A stretch of 64,000 bases of DNA from Petrolisthes cinctipes (lineage: Eukaryota; Arthropoda; Malacostraca; Decapoda; Porcellanidae), in contig JAWQEG010002482.1 in NCBI GenBank assembly GCA_033782935.1, forward strand, positions 93,501-157,500, written 5' to 3'. The position numbers and the translations under genes are program-made. Position 1 is the first letter of the stretch. Each line of letters starts with the position of its first letter. The notes below the pieces were generated by a model that worked only from the letters and a program-made list of their open reading frames with translations, ran no database searches and had not been told where the DNA came from. Of this stretch, positions 41,637-52,727 are shown piece after piece.

Positions 41637-44600
41637 AAAAACTATTCCTAACAATAGTGCACATTTACAAATAAATTTTACATTTACATATTATATGACT
41701 AAAATGATAAAAGATGATATGATGTTACTGTAACAATATAAAATACTGTAACAAACAAACAACAGGAGAAATTATAGTCCTATGATATATACTAACAATA
41801 CCAAACTTACTCCTTGACTTCTATAATCTTTTACTGTACTGTGCATTACTGTACAAGACTATTCTCATTAATGTGTATCAACCAACATCATTACTAATAC
41901 AAGTACAGATGGCCACATTCCCATGAAGGCTACACAGCATTGTCAACTCTGGTGGAGATAATAATTCTGAACCACCAGTTCAAAGCACTACATGGTGGCA
42001 GTGAATGGAGGTTACAACTAGTGGTTCAGGGTTACCATCTTGGCCAGTGTGGACAATGCTGTGTGGCCAACTATACCTCTACAACTTTAAGGGACCCCAT
42101 GATGTAGTCAGAAAAGTGGAGGTTAATGAGTCCTTCAAATATTGCCAAGAAACACCACCTATATTGAAGGAGCTTGTTTCGTGACATAGTCAGGAGGAAT
42201 CATAAGCCACTAAGTCTCATACACGATCACAGGGTCCTTTAGGATAATTCACTACTGAATCTGTTGGCCCTGCCTCCATGATGAAGCAAAGCCTGAGCTG
42301 CCTGACTGAGCTTAATTCTCTGGCTTCTTTAGCAGTGTTACCAAATGGAGCAGCTCCTGGCAGGCTCCACACTATCATGCCCACCACCCACATGTGTGTA
42401 TTGGAACTGATTTTGGTAACAATGTTTGTCTGCCATGCACTGCTCCTAAGGTTGGTGATGGACACTTACACAATCACTTCCAAAAACATAATAAATGTGA
42501 ATTTACAGATGCAACAAATTTTATGTATATATTTGTACATTTACAGTTTTGTGTTTCCAAAAGTACTTCTGCAAACACACAAATAAATATGTTTGTATAT
42601 ATCTGTATACTGTATATATTTTGTGTTTTTATCTTAAGAATCATAAATATCAAGACATTTGCAAAGTGGAAAGTAATGCTGTAATGCCTTGTTTTACACT
42701 GTGGGTGTTATGGGTGTGTATTGTACTGTTTGTAATGAATCTGTATACAGTAAACCCTCTTTCTACATTGCACCCCCCCCCCCATAAACCCAGTGGTGGA
42801 TAATGAATGTGCAGTTTTGCGTTGGTTAAGAGGGTATTAGCATTGGTAAATCTGGAGCAACTGATTCCTCCAAACTGTTCCAAGCAACAACAGGCCACAA
42901 TAATTTTTTTTCATCTATTCCTGTTTTGTGGCATATTATGGAGGAATCAAGACAGTCTAATGTACCAAAAGTGTATTATTCCCTTAAGGGGATATTCTTT
43001 TGTTGGTGAATTGAAAGGTCTTTGATTCCTCCAAACCATGACATGAAACAGATCCCCTATTAGTACCATTGAGGGCATCTTGTTTCTAGTATAGTTAGGA
43101 GGAATCAACAGCCTTCCAATTTATCAACAAAAGAATCTCCCTTGAAAGTTAAGAATATGCATTATACGTTATTTCATTTGTTGCCTTGACTGTCTCTCTA
43201 TTACTGTCTTACCTGTACTTAAAACTGTTACTAAGATTACTATTGGTAGTGTCATACCGGTATTATTTTATATACATACAGTAGGCCCTTGATATAAGAT
43301 GATTAAATGTAGCACGCAATAATATCCATTTAACCCTGGCTCAGTATATAGCAGAGTCAGTATGGTAATGAATAACAGGCTTCTAATATTCATTATCATA
43401 CTGACTAATGAAGCTATATACCAAACCTGTGTTAAAAGGATAAAATTATGAGCTCAATTCAATCATCTTACAGTATATAGAATACCTACTACAGTATATA
43501 ATTCTAAATATATCTCTGTACACAATCATTTATAATTAAAACACCAATTATTTATCTCCTTTTTTTCTCTCATAACTACAATTAGAACATTAGACCCAAA
43601 GAATCAAAGGGGATTTTAATAATTATAAAGTAAATATTATCAATAAAAACATATACAGTATACAAAACAGGTACAGTACAATACTTGGCTTTAAGGGGAG
43701 ATTACTCTTATTTATTCTTCTTTAAGGGGAGATTATTCTTTTGTTGGTGAATTGGAAGGTCTCTGATTCCTCTAAACTATGCCATGAAACAGATCCCCTA
43801 TTAGTACCATTGAGGGTGTCTATTTTCTGACACAGTTAGAAGGAATCAGTAGCCTTCTTATTTGCCAACTAGAGAATCAGTCACCTTAATTAAGATGGTA
43901 ATAATACACTTTTGGTACACTGGAGTGTCTTGATTCCTCCAAATGATGCCAGGAAACAGGAACAGATTAACAAAAATGATGGTGGCCTGTTGTTGCTTGG
44001 AATAGCTTGGAGGAATTAGTTGCTCCAGATTTACCAACACTGTATTATCCCCTTAATGGTAGACAATATTATTAATATGGAAACTAATGATTTTTTTAAT
44101 GGCTACATAATTATATATCTTAGAAAATAATTGCACATTTCCCATATAACAATTTTTTTTTGTAAACAGTAATGCCTTTTTATTTGTGCACTGTTATTGT
44201 TATGGGTGTATGTTATACCGTTAAATATGAATGAATGTGTTTATGGGTTTATGAGTGTGTGTATAAAATGAGGGTTTATTGTACACACATTCATTACAAA
44301 CAAACAGTACAATACACGCCCATAACAACATCAGTACTAAACAAACAAGGCATTACTGTATTCATGTGTCAAATGTAATAATGAATTTTCAAGCAAGATT
44401 TTCTGGTACAGTTGTGGAAAGGAGTTTGTGTATCCTCTTTCTTACCTCACTACCCTATATACCCCTCAGTCCTTCATTGATGACCACCAAATGTTTGTTT
44501 TCCCAGGCTTCTGTTATTCATTTATCATACAGACTAACAAAGGGATTTATTGAGCCTGTGTTAAAAGGATATATGTGATAAATTTAATCATCGTATATTG

Positions 44601-46284
44601 AGGATCTAATGTATAAGTGATTTCCTGAACCTAAAGTGTGTATGTGTTAAATTTAATAACCTTATATTGAGGGCCTACAGTATAATTATACATGTATTTA
44701 CTGAGCCTATGTTTAATTAAAAGGATATATGTGCTACATTTAAGGAACCCTGTGATGTAGTCAGAAAATTAGAGATAAACGAGTCCTTCAAATATTGTCA
44801 CGAAACACCACCTATACGTTAGGAGTTTGTTTCGTGGCATGGTAAGGAGGAATCAGAAGCCTCCAATTTTCATACATGATCACAGGTTGCTTAAACATCT
44901 TATATTGAGGGCCTACTGTTTATATAATTGCACATTAATTCCTGATAATAATAACAGTCATGTTATTTTTATTTATATATACTGGTATATATAAAAGAAC
45001 AAATGAAAATATGACTGTATATATATTTTTTTTATGGACGGATTTCGTGTCGTATGCAAGAATATCCATAGTGTTGACGATGGTGTGGTACCAGTACAAT
45101 GGCTATGTAGTGTGTCAATGGAGTTCACTATCGTACTGGTATCACACCATCGTTAACACCACCAATGTTCTTGAATACAGACCTTTGTGTTTTCGTAACA
45201 ATAAGGAAATAATACAGTGTAGGTGGTAATTCTGGAGCAACTAAATGATTCCTCCAAACTATTCCAAACAACAGCAACAACAACAACAACAAGACAATAA
45301 TTATTTTGTTCATCTGGTGTTGTTTTTTTCCTGACATACTATGAAGGAATTAAGGCACTCCAATGTACCCAAAGTGTATTATCACCCACTTACGGGGATA
45401 GTGTATGTTTGGTACATTGGAGTCCCTTGATACCTCCAAAGTATGCAATGAAACAGGACCAAAGCATAAATATACAGTACTTGTAAGTTGCTTGGAATAG
45501 TTTGGAGGAATCAGTTACTTCAGATATACTACCACCACTAACACTGTACTATCTATCTCCTTAATTAACAAATATACTATATATTCAACTAACCACATAA
45601 TAATAATAATAATAATAATAAAAAATAAATAATAATAATAAAAAATATACAGCAAATAAAATTATAATAATAACAATAATTATAATAATATAAATCAGAT
45701 ATACTGGTAATAATAATAATATACATAAAATATTTTTACATTATATACTTTGAAACTTTTATATAAAGTTAGTAACATATAAATTTCTCCTTTGCAATTA
45801 ATTAAATACTGTATATACAATTTTTATTTATATATACATGAGACTTTAACTTTATCAAATCTAATAGTAAATTTGTACATAATAATAACTTAAGGGGGTA
45901 ATATATATACTTCATTTTTGGTATATTGGAGTGCCTTGATTCCTCCAAATTATATTTATATGCTAGGAAACAAGACCAAAGAATAAATATAATTGTATCC
46001 TGTTGTTGCTTGGAATAGTTTGGAGGAATCATTCGCTCCAGATTTACCACCAACAACACTACCCCATTATGAGGGTAATATATTTTTGGTACATTGAAGT
46101 GCCTTGATTACTCCAAAATATGCCAGGAAACAATAACAAATCAGGACCAGATAAACAGAATTAATATTGTTGGTGTCCTGTTGTTGTTATTCCTTGTAAC
46201 AGTTTGGAGGAATCATTTGCTCCAGATTCACCATCAATACTGTACCATACTACCCCCTTATTATCTGGCAGGGGTTAATTAAAT

Positions 46285-46316
<32 letters not shown>

Positions 46317-46424
46317 TATATATATACATACAGACACATACACACTTTGTAAGCACCACCATAACACATTGAGGGGCCTACTTTATTACTTATTACACAC
46401 ACATAAACATACATACACACATAT
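41633..46424. other. Repeat-filled intergenic region, right part
   Basis: No supported gene. A 170-bp element with ends ATGGCCACATTCC..ACACAGCATTGTC and GACAATGCTGTGTGGCCAA (about 41908-42073). TTAA-type elements at about 42085-42243, 42830-43145, 43720-44055, 44745-44895, 45215-45565, 45893-46070 and 46070-46262. TA-type palindromic elements with GCCTTGTTTT ends at about 42675-42815 and 44165-44365. (AAT)n tracts at about 45600-45720 and 46290-46320. The short open frames in 42217-42586 have no supporting splice or family evidence. Confidence 0.65.
43890..44055. mobile_element. TTAA-flanked palindromic MITE, representative of a large family
   Basis: TTAAGATGGTAATAATACAC at one end, TGTATTATCCCCTTAA at the other. 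Inside are the paired boxes GATTCCTCCAAATGATGCCA and TGGAATAGCTTGGAGGAATT. TTAA at both borders suggests piggyBac- or Kolobok-like mobilisation. Three subfamilies share the GATTCCTCCAAACTATGCCA core and differ in their ends: AGGGGGTAATACAC, AGGGGAGATTCTC and AGGACCCTGTGAT types. Over 25 copies are scattered through the window. Confidence 0.75.
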
Positions 46425-46545
46425 AAGAGTCAGGCCTGTACCCCCTTAATACACACACATACATGCACACAAACATACACAAAGAGTCAGGCCTGTACCC
46501 TCTTAATACACACACACACACACATAAGAGTCAGGCATACACTAC
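46425..46545. repeat. Three tandem copies of a 40-45 bp unit after the zinc-finger gene
   Basis: The unit AAGAGTCAGGCCTGTACCC, with CTTAATACACACACA, occurs at about 46426, 46481 and 46527. The third copy runs into the last codons of the zinc-finger gene at 46542. Likely replication slippage in a CA-rich 3' flank. Confidence 0.8.
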
Positions 46546-48956
46546 CTTCTACTACTTTCTACAGACACTCTACCAACACCTTCCTCCTCCATACCACCAC
46601 CATCACCATCACCACCACAGGGCACCACCACCATCTGCTGCTTCCCCATTCCCTCGGTGTCAGTGTTGGTGTCGAGGGGGTCGTCAGCGGAGCAGTGGAA
46701 GAGAATCTTGTGGTTGGAGAGGTCAAGACCGGAGGAGAACTGGAGATAACACACCTGACACTCGAACACCTCCTCCTCACACTCCACCTTGCAGAAGATA
46801 TCCTCGCACTCCACCTTTATGTCATCCTCGCACTTCACCCTGCATGCGTTACTCTTGGTATCATACAGAGAGGTGTGGGGGTTGAACGGATTATCAATTA
46901 TTGTTCTAGGGAATCCCACATCATCCGCTATTTCATCATCTCTAATAGTTTGACTCAGTAGTTTAGATTTCGACAGTAGTTCGGCTGCACTACTGCCACC
47001 GCTGCTGTTTCCAGCCACCAACATGCCCCTCAATATACTTTGATTTTCCCTGTCTTCCCTCTCTTTCTTAGTGATCATGCTTGGTTTTCCAGACTCGGCG
47101 AGGTTTTTGAAGTTTTGCAACAGGCGACTGAAGAGGAAGCTGGTGTTGGCCTTGGGTACATCACAGTTCTTCACTGGTAGTATCTCCTCTGTTGGTTTCA
47201 AGAGGTATTCCTTCAACAGAGACTGAGGTTCATTCATGCACTCAAGTTCAATGGTGTGTTTTTGTTTAGTAGTAGATTCTGGTGTTATTTGTTCATCACA
47301 TACTGAGCTCTGCCAACAAGGAATATCGGTATCTTTCTGTCTCTTTCTCACAACTCTCTGCTGCTTTCCTTTTCTTTTGGTTGGTTTTGAACGTTTGAAT
47401 ATTTTCCTGTTTTTCCTGCTGCTGCTGCTTCGTGTGGTGTCCTTTCCATCACAGCCCACAATGAGCTGCAAAAGTTGGGATGATGATTTGGTCGCACTCA
47501 CACACACAGAAGACTCCGATTCCACATGAGTATAAGGCCTAGAATAATTTGTCTGTACATCTGTAATACACTCAGATGGAATATAATCCTGTGAAGCACT
47601 TGGGTGGGTAAAGAGAGGCACCACACCACCACCACCACTATCCTTCTTCCTCTTTGTCTTTCGTCTTGTCTTACGTTTGCTGGTTGTGTTGTTGTCGATG
47701 CTGGTGACTTTCTTGGCTTGCCAGTGAGGGGGTCGCCACTCTGAGTCATCTTCCTCACACTGTGATGATTCCGTTGATGACCAATCCAGTACTACCGGTA
47801 ACTCCCCTGACCTTTTCTTAGAGACGTTTTTACCCCTTGTAACGTTAACTTCCTCCTCTTGCGCGGAGAAGGCAAGTTTTTGCAAAATGGCAGAACTCTG
47901 CAGCTCGTGAGGAGGAGAATCGAGTTTATCCACCACCGGCATCTGGGCTCTTAAAATTTCCCCAACTCTGCAGGACTCAAATTTTGTTGGTTCTTGTTGT
48001 CTGTGTTGGTTATTTGCATACTCTTGGATTTGCTGCTGCATAACCATAGCCATTAACATACCACTATATGGTGCTGCATAGCTGTCTACCCCAGAAACAC
48101 CAAGGTTAATGCATGAGTCACTGCCTCTCATTGGGACGTTTATATTTCGCATCACACTGGCTATTTCAAATGGCCTGCTCTCGTGTGTGTGCAGCTCTTC
48201 CATACTGGACGGAGTGTGTTGGTGTTGGTGGTGGTGGTTGGGTTCAAGGTTAGCATTCTGGTGGAGTTCTTCTAAGAGGGATGAGTAGGGGTAGTGTACA
48301 TTGACTGTCTTCAAGGTGTCAAACAATTTTTCTGGAAGTAGATTATAGGCTGAATTCTGCACACTACTACCTGCTTGATCACACAGGGTTTTCAAACAGG
48401 CAGCATAAGGATAACACTGTGAAACCTCAGTACTATTTAATTTTGTGGATTGTATCTTGCTGTTTCTTTGTGCATGTCTGTGCTGTTTGGTCTTGTTTGG
48501 TTTATATACTTTATTATTATTATACTGTACTGTTGATACTAAGACACTTTGGGGATCCTGAGAACTCTTCACGCGGAGAGAATTCTTGAGCAGGGGTTTT
48601 CTCTGTGAGCTTTTCCTTGCGTTTTTTCCGCCTCTGGTGGTTCTATCGGGCTTGTATTCTGTTTTGCCTCTGTTGGTTCTATCGGACCCATATTCCGTTC
48701 TACCTCTAAGTTTATCGGGCTTGTATTCTGTACTATCTCTGTTGGTTCTATTGGGCTTGTATTTAGTTCTATCTCTGTTGGTTCTATCGGTTCTATATTC
48801 TGTCTCCACAAAATCCATAACATTGAGTTGTTCGGAATCATCTTCTCGCAACATATCAAAATGGGAGGCTGATTTTTTTGTTCTTGTTGCTGCAGTTGCT
48901 GTTTGCATTCTCTGTGCCTCTTGGTTGAAGCCACTCGTAGATTCCCAGTCAACCAT
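46542..48956 (-). CDS. Uncharacterised 804-aa basic protein with one C2H2 zinc finger
   Basis: One exon, ATG to TAG. The start MVDWEST has a good context (A at -3, G at +4). Residues 52-110 hold four copies of a 12-residue unit (RTNRDSTEYKPD type). Highly basic clusters KRKTRRKTKRKK and KRSKPTKRKGKQQ look like nuclear localisation signals. The acidic C-terminal part contains VKCE, IKVE and CKVE, two of which fit the SUMO consensus (hydrophobic-K-x-E). A single finger, C-x2-C-x12-H-x4-H, lies at residues 733-754. Such a lone C-terminal finger suggests a nuclear, possibly DNA- or protein-binding factor. I do not recognise the family. The region upstream (to about 49200) may hold a 5' UTR exon; CTGCAG directly before the ATG could be an acceptor. 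Codon use and length argue against chance. Confidence 0.8.
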   Translation of the reverse strand: MVDWESTSGFNQEAQRMQTATAATRTKKSASHFDMLREDDSEQLNVMDFVETEYRTDRTNRDRTKYKPNRTNRDSTEYKPDKLRGRTEYGSDRTNRGKTEYKPDRTTRGGKNARKSSQRKPLLKNSLRVKSSQDPQSVLVSTVQYNNNKVYKPNKTKQHRHAQRNSKIQSTKLNSTEVSQCYPYAACLKTLCDQAGSSVQNSAYNLLPEKLFDTLKTVNVHYPYSSLLEELHQNANLEPNHHHQHQHTPSSMEELHTHESRPFEIASVMRNINVPMRGSDSCINLGVSGVDSYAAPYSGMLMAMVMQQQIQEYANNQHRQQEPTKFESCRVGEILRAQMPVVDKLDSPPHELQSSAILQKLAFSAQEEEVNVTRGKNVSKKRSGELPVVLDWSSTESSQCEEDDSEWRPPHWQAKKVTSIDNNTTSKRKTRRKTKRKKDSGGGGVVPLFTHPSASQDYIPSECITDVQTNYSRPYTHVESESSVCVSATKSSSQLLQLIVGCDGKDTTRSSSSRKNRKIFKRSKPTKRKGKQQRVVRKRQKDTDIPCWQSSVCDEQITPESTTKQKHTIELECMNEPQSLLKEYLLKPTEEILPVKNCDVPKANTSFLFSRLLQNFKNLAESGKPSMITKKEREDRENQSILRGMLVAGNSSGGSSAAELLSKSKLLSQTIRDDEIADDVGFPRTIIDNPFNPHTSLYDTKSNACRVKCEDDIKVECEDIFCKVECEEEVFECQVCYLQFSSGLDLSNHKILFHCSADDPLDTNTDTEGMGKQQMVVVPCGGDGDGGGMEEEGVGRVSVESSRR

Positions 48957-50182
48957 TCTGCAGCAGGTTAATCAGGATGTGGTGGGAGTGACTGGAGGAG
49001 TGACTGGAGGACATCATGTGCCAGGGGAGTTTGATGTTGCTCCAGATATCTTTCCAAATATCTCTTTTTCCCGGAGTCATGCTGAATGGGGATCCGTCTT
49101 CCTCTTTCTTGTTTGTCGTTGCTTTGTGTTCGGTGAGCCAACACACATGCCTACAGATCTGAGCAGTATTTCACTCTCAGTACCGGGACATTGCTGAATC
49201 CGAAATGAAAATTGAACAGTGTTAGTGTGATAATACTATCAATTTCTGTTCTGTGTAAAAAATTTGCTGAAACTTTACTTAATCTTAGTTAACCAATATA
49301 CAGGGTGCTCAGGAATTATGTAGCAAAAATTCAGGGGGGTATTCCAAGGACGATATTGACTATAAATAATTAAATGAGCATACAGTAGTGTGAAATGTCA
49401 ATAGTTTGGAAGTTACAGCAGGTGACAGGTCTGTTAGGAATAATCCTGGGGCACTGAAACGTGTGTGACAGTCACTTCTACGATGACCTGCTGTGTGCAT
49501 TAAGCAAGGAGGCTGGAATTTTGAACATCTTTTGAAAATGTGGATGACATACTAGGGTAAAGCAGGTTAGGTCCCGTTAGTTTGCGTCCATTCTGATAAG
49601 GTTAGGTTAGGTCAGCTCTGGTCTGGCTAATTCTAGCATAATTAAATAGTAACTGTTATTTGATATGTGACCAGACGTTAATTTAAGTTTAGCATATTGA
49701 AAATCCAAGCCAAAGTTATGCTGAAATTTAGTTTGGGTTTCCCAATTTTCAACACTAATGGCTTACTACAGTACAAAATCACAACCAAATACCCCATTTG
49801 AATATGACCTATCTTGGAAATGGGGCATTGCCAAAGAAAATGCCATAGAAGAAAAGTGTGTTAGAATTTTATTAATTAGTGGGTAAAGAAGGTACAAACA
49901 TCGTAATAGAAAACGGCAATCTAATAGATAATTACCACCCTAACTCCTCCTAGAGTGCTAGACCATACCAGATATCATCATTAATCTTTCAGGAAAGTTT
50001 TCTACAGTATTGGGGATGGGTTTAAACCTATTTAGAACTTGCCTAGTGATTAAAAGGAAAATATTCCCATAATGACTTTAATCATTAGCGACCACTTTCA
50101 ACTCCGCTCAGCCTTCCAAAGTCTTCACCTAATTATTATTGACTATTACCAAAACTCCATATCAGTACATGCAACAATAATA

Positions 50183-50534
50183 GGTATTTATTGAAAGAAT
50201 TACCGTTTTGTAGCAGTGTTGCCAGATCCGGCTGGGTCCCAGTATTTTGCCCCAGTCATTTATTGTACTTTATCACGATTATTTCCCGGTAGTTTGCCCA
50301 GGTTAGGTCACGTAGTTTGCCCAGGTTAGGTCCCGGTAGTCTGATGCGGTCTAGGTTAGGTTAGGTCAGGTCAGGCTAATATCAAAATGCCCCATTTGAA
50401 TATGCCCTATCTTGGAAATGGGGCATTTGCGGAGAAAATGCCATAGAAGAAAATAGTCTTAGAATGGTCTAAATAAGTGGGTAATGAAGGTAGTAAAACC
50501 GTACACAATAACGGTAATTCATTCAATATTTACC
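50183..50534. mobile_element. GGTA-family type A element with perfect 8-bp target duplication
   Basis: 352 bp, GGTATTTATTGAAAGAATTA to AATTCATTCAATATTTACC. Flanked by CAATAATA at 50175-50182 and 50535-50542. This is the cleanest type A copy in the window and the best reference for the family. Confidence 0.85.
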
Positions 50535-51814
50535 CAATAATATTTCCTTCACAAATATCGCTACATATATTTACCCTGCATATACATACTATTTTTGTGA
50601 AAAGTTTCGTGGAGCTTTGCCTCAGACGTAAGGAAATACCTATGGCTGGCTGGCTTGTCAATGGCTAACGAGAGGTGTATAAGTTATTTCTCAGACACAA
50701 ACTATAATTGATCTTTTAAAATATACACTGGACATACTACAGATCTCATATTCACCCCACAGTACTCACTAGGCTGATGAAATCGAGGGAAAGTGTAAGT
50801 GGGACAGACGAAAACAGTCTTCTTCGATCGCTGCTGCCTCAACGGTTGATCAACAAACGAAAGCTGTCAAAGGGCGATTATCCACATTCTACGGGGTCAC
50901 ATTACAATGCTGCCAGACTACATTATTTTCATTCATTTTACATCATTTTCAAATCCATGTTAGTTCTAATAGAGTTCACCCTGGTTAATACAATATAGTA
51001 AAGTAGAGTCTATATAATAATATACACTATTTGTGGGAGACTTCACTATAATATAGTTATTATGCAGACTCTTTTTCCACATGTATTTGTACACTGCTCA
51101 AGTCATGTATTCTTTATGCATAAACACTTAAACAGCATTATATATCTGCCTTGAGAGCATGACAACCAGGAAAGTGATTGATTCCATTATAACGGCAAAG
51201 AAGCCCTTGCGTTATTACCTGGGGTGAACAGACTCTAGAATAGGCTACACAGTAACAGTTTATTGGTAGGTACACTCGCAATCCAAAATATATAATATGT
51301 ATCCAGGCTTGCTTCGAATAGTCTGATCGAGTATTAAATGACCTCAAGTAAATATGAAATAGGATAAGCGTTGTAATGGGTTCACTAGTATGTCAAATGA
51401 TTCGAAACTTCAACAAGACCTGGATACAAATTTTGGATTGCGAGTGTACACCACAGAGCTACAGTATGTGTATAGCTCTGTGACTTAACCACAGGTTAGG
51501 TCCCGGTAGTATGCCCAGGTTAGGTCCCGGTAGTATGCCCAGGTTAGGTCCCAGTAGCCTAATGCCGTCTAGGTTAGGTTAGGTAAGGTTAGGCTAATTT
51601 CAAAATGCTCCATTTGAATATGCCCTATCTTGGAAATGGGGCATTTGCGGAGGAAATGCCATAGAAGAAAATAGTCTTAGAATTGTCTAAATAAGTGGGT
51701 AATGAAGGTAGAAAAACCGTACACAATAACGGCAATTCTTTCAATATTTACCAATTTAAGAATGTTATCAAACTTGTCATTTAATTACTGGACAATAATA
51801 ACAAATATTTGATT

Positions 51815-52481
51815 GGTATTAGTACAGAAGTGGACCTTACTGCAGCAGTGTTGCCAGATCCGGCTGGGTCCTAGTATTTTACCCCTGTCATTTATTGTAC
51901 TTTATCACGATCATTTCCCGGTAGTTTGCCCAGGTTAGGTCCCGGTAGTTTGCCCAGGTTACTTGTTACTTGTTGTTGGATATTCTATGCCCCGCTCCAC
52001 CAGCAGATGGTGCTCCGCAGGGCCTCTCTCAATATTACTAAACACTATAATCACTTGTAATACTCATATCATCCGTGTCGTAACACTTAGCGAACAGATG
52101 TGTTTTCAGTCTTTTCTTAAAAATCGTGCAATTTTCACTGTTCCGGACATCTAATGGCAATCCATTAAAGAGCCTTGGTGCACACCTTTCAAACGCTCTG
52201 AAACCCATTGTCAGAATTCTCCTTGGCTCATTTAACCTGTATTGCTCATCACTATGCCTGAGTTCCATTGAGGTAGTCTGATGCTGTCTAGGTAAGGTTA
52301 GGTCAGGTCAGGTAAGGTCAGGCTAATTTCAAAATGCCCCATTTGAATATGCCCTATCTTGGAAACGGGGCATTTGAGGAAGAAAAACCATAGAAGAAAA
52401 GTGTCTTAGAATGGTCCAAAATAGTGGGTAATGACAGTAAAATATCTATTATACAGTAAGGTCCACTTCTGTACCTTTACC
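51815..52481. mobile_element. GGTA-family type B element with perfect 8-bp target duplication and a LINE insert
   Basis: GGTATTAGTACAGAAGTGGA to TCCACTTCTGTACCTTTACC. Flanked by ATTTGATT at 51807-51814 and 52482-52489. The interior is interrupted by the CR1/L2-like fragment at 51961-52270; without it the element is close to the 324-bp copy at 35367-35690. Confidence 0.85.
51961..52270 (-). mobile_element. CR1/L2-like LINE ORF2 C-terminal fragment inserted in a GGTA-type transposon
   Basis: The minus strand reads RAFERCAPRLFNGLPLDVRN followed by FKKRLKTHLF. This matches the widely shared C-terminal end of CR1/L2-type reverse transcriptase ORFs (a pattern of APRLWNxLPxxLR and FKxxLKTxLF). It interrupts an otherwise recognisable GGTA-family element (51815-52481). 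The first 35 bases (TTGTTGGATATTCTATGCCC...) recur inverted at about 52972-53010. Confidence 0.7.
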
Positions 52482-52727
52482 ATTTGATTATATACGTACT
52501 ACGTCCCTATTAAGGAAATGTGACAAAAAAAATCTGAGGTATTCTAGGGGAAAAAATAAGGAAATTCCGAAAACCCATGAGATTTGACTCATTTGAGACT
52601 CCTCAGTCGGTCAGTCCTCAAATTGAGAGCCGTTTATAATAGTCATCATAAAGTCATGTAAATAAACAACAAATACTTGTACTGTTGCTGACTGCCTCTG
52701 TCACTGAGTACATAATAATTATTAATC

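Larger units (their letters stand above)
48957..52727. other. Intergenic region between zinc-finger gene and TMEM192
   Basis: Probable 5' flank of the zinc-finger gene to about 49200. GGTA-family elements at about 49562-49927 (with an insertion), 50183-50534, 51493-51752 and 51815-52481. Unique AT-rich DNA at 50540-51480 with no gene seen. ACAGGGTGCTCAGGAATTAT at 49301 resembles a mariner-type inverted end, but no partner end was found. Confidence 0.6.

Noticed and set aside
42217..42586. Open frames with hydrophobic stretches between TTAA-type MITEs
   Set aside because: No splice sites that join neighbouring exons, no motif, and the frames run into repeat sequence.
49301..49560. ACAGGGTGCTCAGGAATTAT considered as a mariner transposon end
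   Set aside because: No matching inverted end or transposase frame found downstream before the GGTA-family element.
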